Source of the DNA: Pseudomonadota bacterium
GTDB taxonomy: Bacteria; Verrucomicrobiota; Verrucomicrobiia; Limisphaerales; SXTU01
Assembly: GCA_009922615.1 (NCBI GenBank)
Contig: RFVF01000012.1
Span: forward strand, 1-64,000
Length of the DNA stretch: 64,000 nt
Direction of reading: 5' to 3'
Part shown: in pieces, positions 59,936-64,000 of the stretch
How positions within the stretch are numbered: position 1 is the stretch's first letter
How the letters are laid out: every line of letters starts with the position of its first letter
Notes under the pieces: model-generated
What the model was told of the DNA's origin: nothing
The model's database searches: none
Seen by the model: the letters and a program-made list of their open reading frames with translations, nothing else
Made by a program: the position numbers and the translations under genes

Positions 59936-60715
59936 ATGAAACGCCGCACCTTTTTGAAAACCTCTGTCACCGCTTCCGCCACGGCCGCCGCGTCCATCGC
60001 CGCTTCCGCCGCCGCCCAACCCGGACCCGAGTATTACGAGCTGCGCACCTGGTCGCTCAAGGTTGCCAAGCAACCATTGCTCGACGCCTATTTGCGCCGC
60101 GCCCTCTTGCCCGCGCTCAAGCGTCTGGGCCTCGGCCCCGTCGGTGTCTTCGCCGAGTCGCAGCCGAACGAAGAAGTGAAAGTCCACGCACTCATCACCT
60201 ACGCCGCGCCCGAGCAGTTCGCCACCTTGTCCGCGCGCCTCGCGGCTGACGCTGAACACCAGAAAGCCGGAGCCGAATACCTCAACGCAAAAGCCAGCGA
60301 CCCGATCTACTCCCGCATCGAAAGCTCCTTCATGGTCGCCATCGAGGGCTTGCCGAAACTGGTGAAGCCCGACGCTACGAAGTCCCGCCTGTTCAACCTC
60401 CGCATCTACGAGAGCCACAACGAGCGCGCGGGCAAGAGGAAGATCGAGATGTTCAATCGCGGCGAGCTGGCCATCTTCAAGCGCACCGGCCTCACGCCGG
60501 TCATGTTCGCCGAAACCCTGAGCGGCACGCTCATGCCGAACCTCACCTACCTGCTCGTCTTTCCGAACGACGATGCGCGCAAGAAAGCCTGGGACACGTT
60601 CCGCGCCGACCCCGAGTGGCTGAAACTGAAAGCCGTCCCGGAATACGCCGACAAGGAAATCGTCCTCAAGGTCACGAACCGCCTGCTCACGCCCACGCCG
60701 TATTCGGAGCTCTGA
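59936..60715 (+). CDS. NIPSNAP-family exported protein
   Basis: This 259-residue protein has a twin-arginine-like leader (MKRRTFLKTSVTASATAAASIAASAAAQ) and then two ferredoxin-like NIPSNAP barrels. YYELRTWSLKVAKQPLLDAYLRRALLPALKRLGLGPVGVF is the first. RLFNLRIYESHNERAGKRKIEMFNRGELAIFKRTGLTPVMFAETLSG then PNLTYLLVFPNDDARKKAWDTFRADPEW is the second. Exported NIPSNAP proteins are frequent in Planctomycetes and Verrucomicrobia; their function is not known. It follows the ABC operon by 48 bp and may or may not be co-transcribed. Confidence 0.88.
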   Translation: MKRRTFLKTSVTASATAAASIAASAAAQPGPEYYELRTWSLKVAKQPLLDAYLRRALLPALKRLGLGPVGVFAESQPNEEVKVHALITYAAPEQFATLSARLAADAEHQKAGAEYLNAKASDPIYSRIESSFMVAIEGLPKLVKPDATKSRLFNLRIYESHNERAGKRKIEMFNRGELAIFKRTGLTPVMFAETLSGTLMPNLTYLLVFPNDDARKKAWDTFRADPEWLKLKAVPEYADKEIVLKVTNRLLTPTPYSEL

Positions 60716-60728
60716 CGCGTGGAGCGAC

Positions 60729-62549
60729 TCAATACACATCCCGCTGGTAGCGCTTGTTTTTCTTGAGCGCTGCGATGTAGGCGGTGGCTTCGTCCGCGCT
60801 CTTCCCGCCGGCGGTCTGAATGACCTGATGGAGTGCGGCATCCACGTCCTTCGCCATGCGGCTCGCATCACCGCAGACGTAGAAACCGCCGCCTTCCTCC
60901 AGCCACGCGTAGAGTTCCTTCGCGTGCTCGGTCATCCGGTTTTGCACATAAACCTTCTCCGCTTGGTCGCGGCTGAAGGCAAGGTCGAGCCGGTGAAGTG
61001 TGCCCTCGCGCTGTATCGATTCTATTTCCTCACGGAAGAGGAAGTCCGTCGCCGCCCGCTGGTCGCCGAAGAAAAGCCAGTTCTTGCCCTTCGCACCGGA
61101 TGCCCGCCGCTCTTCCAGAAATGCGCGGAACGGCGCGATGCCTGTGCCGGGGCCGACCATGATCATCGGCGCGTCCGGATTCGCAGGCGGGCGGAAGTTT
61201 TTGTTGTGATGCACAAACACCGGCACCGCGCCGCCCGTCGGCACGCGCTCGGCGAGGAACGTGGAGCACACGCCCTTGCGCGACCGGCCCAGCGAATCGT
61301 AACGCACCACGCCGACGCAGAGATGCACTTCGCCCGGATGCGCCTTCGGGCTGGAGGAGATCGAGTAGAGGCGAGGTTGAAGCTTCTTCAGCAGCGCGAC
61401 GAACTCGGTCGGGCTGAACTTCGCTGCCGGGTGCCCGTGCAGCAGGTCAATGATTTCACGACCCCAGAGGAACTTGGTTAGCTCGCCGTTTGCGCCGGGC
61501 GCAGTGAGCTTCTGCAGCTCGGCGTCACCCGAACGCTCGGCCACAGCCTTGAGCAACGGCGACGGGATGCGCGTGATTTCGTAGTGGTGAATCAGCGCCT
61601 CGCGCAGCGGCGTTTCCTTGCCGTCGCGGTCGGGCACCGGCTCCTCGCCCGAGCGGCCCAGCGCGCGGATCAGTTCCTCGGCCAGTTCGGCGCAGTTCGT
61701 CGCGCGCACGCCGAGCGCATCGCCCGCCTCGTAGCTCAGGCCGGAGCCTTCGAGCGAGAAGGCGAAGTGCCGCGTGTCCTTCGCGGAGCCGGTGCCGTTG
61801 AGCCGCACGTTCGCGAGCAGTGGTGCGGGGAATGGGTGGGACTTGGAGTAAGTAGGAACCGAGTGATTAGTAATTTGTGATTGAGTCGGCGTGCGTCCGT
61901 CCGCTGCCGCCTCTGACTGATTACTAATCACTAAACACTTCTTCGCCTCTTCAGCTCCTTGCGCCGACAACGCGCCGAGCGCGCCGTCCATCCACTTCGC
62001 AAATGGCTCCTCATACTCCACGTCGCAGTCCGTGCGCGGGTGGGCGCGCGTCGCGCCGAGCTTCGCCAGCCGTTCGTCCACGCTTTTTCCGAACGCGCAG
62101 AACTTCGCGTAGTTCGTGTCGCCCAGCGCGAGCACCGAGAACTTCGTCTGCGCCAGCTTTGGCGCGGCGTCGCTGCTCAGAAACTCCCAGAATGCCTTTG
62201 CGTTGTCCGGCGGCTCGCCATCGCCATAGGTGCTGGTGACGACGAGCAGTGCCGACTCCGAAGCAAGCTGCGGCGTATGATACTTGCCCAAGTCCTGCAC
62301 CGTCGGTGCGAAGCCGCGTTTACCGGCTTCCTTCGCGATGCGTTTGGAGAGGTTCTCCGCATTGCCCGTCTGCGAGCCGAACAGGATGGTGAGCGGCGTC
62401 AGCGGCTTCGATTCGGGCGCAGGAACCGCAAGGCTCGGCTGCGGTGCGCGGGAGAAGAGGCCGGCGAGAAAGCCATTAAGATAGGCGCGCTGTTCGAGAG
62501 TGAACGGCGCGTTGTCGGGGAGAACAGGGACAAAATTCTGCTGGTTCAT
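60729..62549 (-). CDS. cysJ: Sulfite reductase flavoprotein-like diflavin reductase (CysJ type)
   Basis: This 606-residue NADPH diflavin reductase has a flavodoxin domain (LTILFGSQTGNAENLSKRIAKEAG, STYGDGEPPDNAKAF, about 50-195). The FAD domain shows RLYSISSSP and GVCSTFLAERV. The NADPH part shows MIMVGPGTGIAPFRAFLEER and ends YQRDVY as in CysJ. It overlaps the hemoprotein gene by four bases (ATGA) and so probably feeds it electrons. The N terminus has an extra 50 residues. Residues 206-229 between the flavodoxin and FAD parts are encoded by an inverted-repeat element and read KKCLVISNQSEAAADGRTPT. Confidence 0.9.
   Translation of the reverse strand: MNQQNFVPVLPDNAPFTLEQRAYLNGFLAGLFSRAPQPSLAVPAPESKPLTPLTILFGSQTGNAENLSKRIAKEAGKRGFAPTVQDLGKYHTPQLASESALLVVTSTYGDGEPPDNAKAFWEFLSSDAAPKLAQTKFSVLALGDTNYAKFCAFGKSVDERLAKLGATRAHPRTDCDVEYEEPFAKWMDGALGALSAQGAEEAKKCLVISNQSEAAADGRTPTQSQITNHSVPTYSKSHPFPAPLLANVRLNGTGSAKDTRHFAFSLEGSGLSYEAGDALGVRATNCAELAEELIRALGRSGEEPVPDRDGKETPLREALIHHYEITRIPSPLLKAVAERSGDAELQKLTAPGANGELTKFLWGREIIDLLHGHPAAKFSPTEFVALLKKLQPRLYSISSSPKAHPGEVHLCVGVVRYDSLGRSRKGVCSTFLAERVPTGGAVPVFVHHNKNFRPPANPDAPMIMVGPGTGIAPFRAFLEERRASGAKGKNWLFFGDQRAATDFLFREEIESIQREGTLHRLDLAFSRDQAEKVYVQNRMTEHAKELYAWLEEGGGFYVCGDASRMAKDVDAALHQVIQTAGGKSADEATAYIAALKKNKRYQRDVY
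61862..61932. repeat. In-frame inverted-repeat element inside cysJ
   Basis: AGTGATTAGTAAT (61862-61874) and ATTACTAATCACT (61920-61932) are perfect 13-bp inverted arms 45 bp apart. They resemble the GTAATCA-type arms of the intergenic elements at 26052 and 30832. The whole element is translated in the linker between two domains of CysJ without a stop. Confidence 0.75.
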
Positions 62550-64000
62550 TCGGAGAACATTTCCTGAAGTTGTTTCACCTCGTGACGGCGCGTGAAGGCG
62601 GCGAAGGTTTCGCCGGGCTGGTGCTTGGCTTGATAGGTCTTCAACACACGCTCCAGCAGCACAGGCAAATCACTGAAGGGAATGCCGGTGAAAACCTGCT
62701 TGCCGATGGCCGCGTCGGCACCGGTGCCGCCGCCGAAGACGACATGGTAGCCCTCACTGCTCGCTTGGCCTACTTTCACGCCCTGCAACCCGATGTCGCC
62801 CACGTAGTGCTGCGCGCAGGAGTTCGGGCAGCCGGTGAGGTGGATGTTGATGGGGTGGTCGAGCTGGAGCTTTTTGTTGAGGTGCGCGCCGAGCGCGACG
62901 GCCTGCCCCTTCGTGTCGGTCGCGGCCCACTTGCAGCCGGTGTTTCCTGTGCAGGCCACGAGTCCGCCGAGAATGTTCGTCGCCTCGTGATGCAGGCCGA
63001 GGCGCACGAGCTGGCGTTTTACGGTCTCGACGAAGCCGTCCGGCACGTCGGGGATGAGCACGTTCTGCCACGGCGTGAGGCGGAGCGCGCCGGAACCGTA
63101 GTTCGCCGCGAGGTCGGCGATGCGGCGCATCTGCTTCGTCGTCAGCACGCCGACGGGCACGACCACGCCGATGTAGTTCTTCTCTGCCTGCTTCTGCCGA
63201 TACACGCCGATGTGTCCGTGCTTCACGGCGGCGGGCCGCTTGATGCATTGCTCCAGCGGAAATTTCACCAGTGGGAACGCCAGCTTCTTCTGCGTCTCGG
63301 CGAGGAACTTCTCCACGCCCCACTTGTCGATGAGATACTTCAGCCGCGCCTTCTTGCGGTCAGTGCGGTCGCCGTTTTCGAGGAAGACGCGAATCATCGC
63401 GGCGCACACCGCGAGCGCCTCGGTGGGCTTCACGAGGATGCCACTGTCCTTCGCGAGCTGTTTGTGGCCGGTGATGCCGCAGAGTTCCACGCGGAAGTAG
63501 ATGCCTGCCGGCAGTGCAACTGATGTGGCGTCCTTGAGCGAATCACCCTTCGCCTCCGCTGCGAGCTTCACGGCCATGAAGCCGATGTCGTTCGTGTCCG
63601 CCACCGTGTCCACCGCGCCGCCGCCCTCGAAGGCGACGTTGAATTTGCGCGGCAGGTTGTAGAACTCGCGGTGGTTCAGAATGTAGTGGTGCAGCGAGTG
63701 CGCGAAGGGCCGCGTGTCCAGCAATTCGCGCGGATCGAAGCCGGCGGTGGGCGATGCGGTGATGTTGCGGATGTTGTCCACGCCGCTGCCGCGCGCGGTG
63801 AGACCGAGGCTTTGCAGCCGGGTGATGACGTTTACCAAGTTCGCCGGGGCGATTTCCCGAATCTGCAAGTTCGAGCGCGTGGTGACGGCGGACTTGCCGT
63901 TGCCGTAATCGTCTGCGATGTCCGCGAGACCGCGCATTTGCAACGCAGTCAGCTCGCCCGCCGGAATGCGGCAGCGGAGCATGAAGCTGTTCTGCGCCGG
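62546..64000 (-). CDS. Siroheme nitrite/sulfite reductase hemoprotein (NirA/CysI family), 5' end outside window
   Basis: At least 484 residues are visible; the gene continues past 64000, and an ATG at 63980-63982 is internal (PAQNSFMLRCRIPAG). It reduces nitrite or sulfite by six electrons using siroheme and a 4Fe-4S cluster. The cluster ligands are CTGNTGCKWA and TGCPNSC. Two ferredoxin-like repeats (ADIADDYGNGKSAVTTRSNLQIREI and ADLAANYGSGALRLTPWQNVLIPD) are typical, and HHEATNILGGLVAC precedes the first Cys. HLTGCPNSCAQHYVGDIGLQG looks nearer to NirA-type nitrite reductases, while the partner is CysJ-like, so the substrate is open. The final 25 residues are charged. Confidence 0.88.
   Translation of the reverse strand, partial: PAQNSFMLRCRIPAGELTALQMRGLADIADDYGNGKSAVTTRSNLQIREIAPANLVNVITRLQSLGLTARGSGVDNIRNITASPTAGFDPRELLDTRPFAHSLHHYILNHREFYNLPRKFNVAFEGGGAVDTVADTNDIGFMAVKLAAEAKGDSLKDATSVALPAGIYFRVELCGITGHKQLAKDSGILVKPTEALAVCAAMIRVFLENGDRTDRKKARLKYLIDKWGVEKFLAETQKKLAFPLVKFPLEQCIKRPAAVKHGHIGVYRQKQAEKNYIGVVVPVGVLTTKQMRRIADLAANYGSGALRLTPWQNVLIPDVPDGFVETVKRQLVRLGLHHEATNILGGLVACTGNTGCKWAATDTKGQAVALGAHLNKKLQLDHPINIHLTGCPNSCAQHYVGDIGLQGVKVGQASSEGYHVVFGGGTGADAAIGKQVFTGIPFSDLPVLLERVLKTYQAKHQPGETFAAFTRRHEVKQLQEMFSE

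Overview
The window is GC-rich, gene-dense bacterial DNA that reads like a member of the Verrucomicrobiota, probably a Limisphaerales/Pedosphaera-type lineage. The evidence is a PEP-CTERM protein, a planctomycete/verrucomicrobial-type (PV) bacterial microcompartment locus, a very large PVC-type propeller/HEAT/cytochrome c protein, a sulfatase with HEAT repeats, a lone EboE homologue and weak Shine-Dalgarno usage. Taxonomy is inferred from gene content only; no rRNA is present.

Layout. 1-11 kb: a 5'-truncated radical SAM gene that meets a foreign-looking fragment, tRNA-Glu(CTC), two exported proteins, then unlinked housekeeping and catabolic genes (RluA, a DUF6580-like membrane protein, GNAT, AI-2E permease, VOC, sulfatase, D-threonine aldolase-like enzyme, one unknown). 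11-25 kb: a complex I operon on the minus strand in the order nuoB-C-D-E-F-G-H-I-J-K-L-M-N. It lacks nuoA, its nuoN is broken, and a tRNA-Gln(CTG) gene sits between nuoE and nuoF on the opposite strand. 25-27 kb: lactonase, SDR and a DeoR regulator. 27.9-35.5 kb: the microcompartment operon (PduL, three BMC-H, acetate kinase, one broken and two intact BMC-P, acylating aldehyde dehydrogenase, class II aldolase, conserved TIM-barrel-like protein). It most likely cleaves fuculose- or rhamnulose-1-phosphate and converts lactaldehyde through lactyl-CoA and lactyl-phosphate to lactate plus ATP inside a protein shell. 35.5-51 kb: the large membrane-bound dehydrogenase-type protein, a sugar-1-phosphate transferase, a broken zinc dehydrogenase, a DapA-family enzyme, an MFS transporter, Ffh, an MBL-cNMP fusion, a tandem Usp, a methyltransferase and EboE. 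51-56 kb: an exopolysaccharide export set (outer-membrane barrel, Wzc-like kinase, Wza-like lipoprotein, FHA protein). 56-64 kb: a double-CbiX protein, an ABC-2 exporter with a PhyH dioxygenase gene between ATPase and permease, a NIPSNAP protein, and a CysJ-like flavoprotein overlapping a siroheme nitrite/sulfite reductase that runs off the window end.

Three patterns cut across the annotation. First, several conserved genes carry short internal deletions or truncations (nuoN, zinc dehydrogenase, Wzc, one BMC-P, radical SAM). They are either real decay or assembly faults and should be checked against reads. Second, degenerate tracts with a 7-nt period, often as inverted repeats, occur between genes and also inside coding sequences (sulfatase signal peptide, nuoG, cysJ), together with a separate REP-like element inside the large dehydrogenase gene. 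Third, two clean palindromes, in front of nuoB and in front of the microcompartment operon, look like regulator sites.
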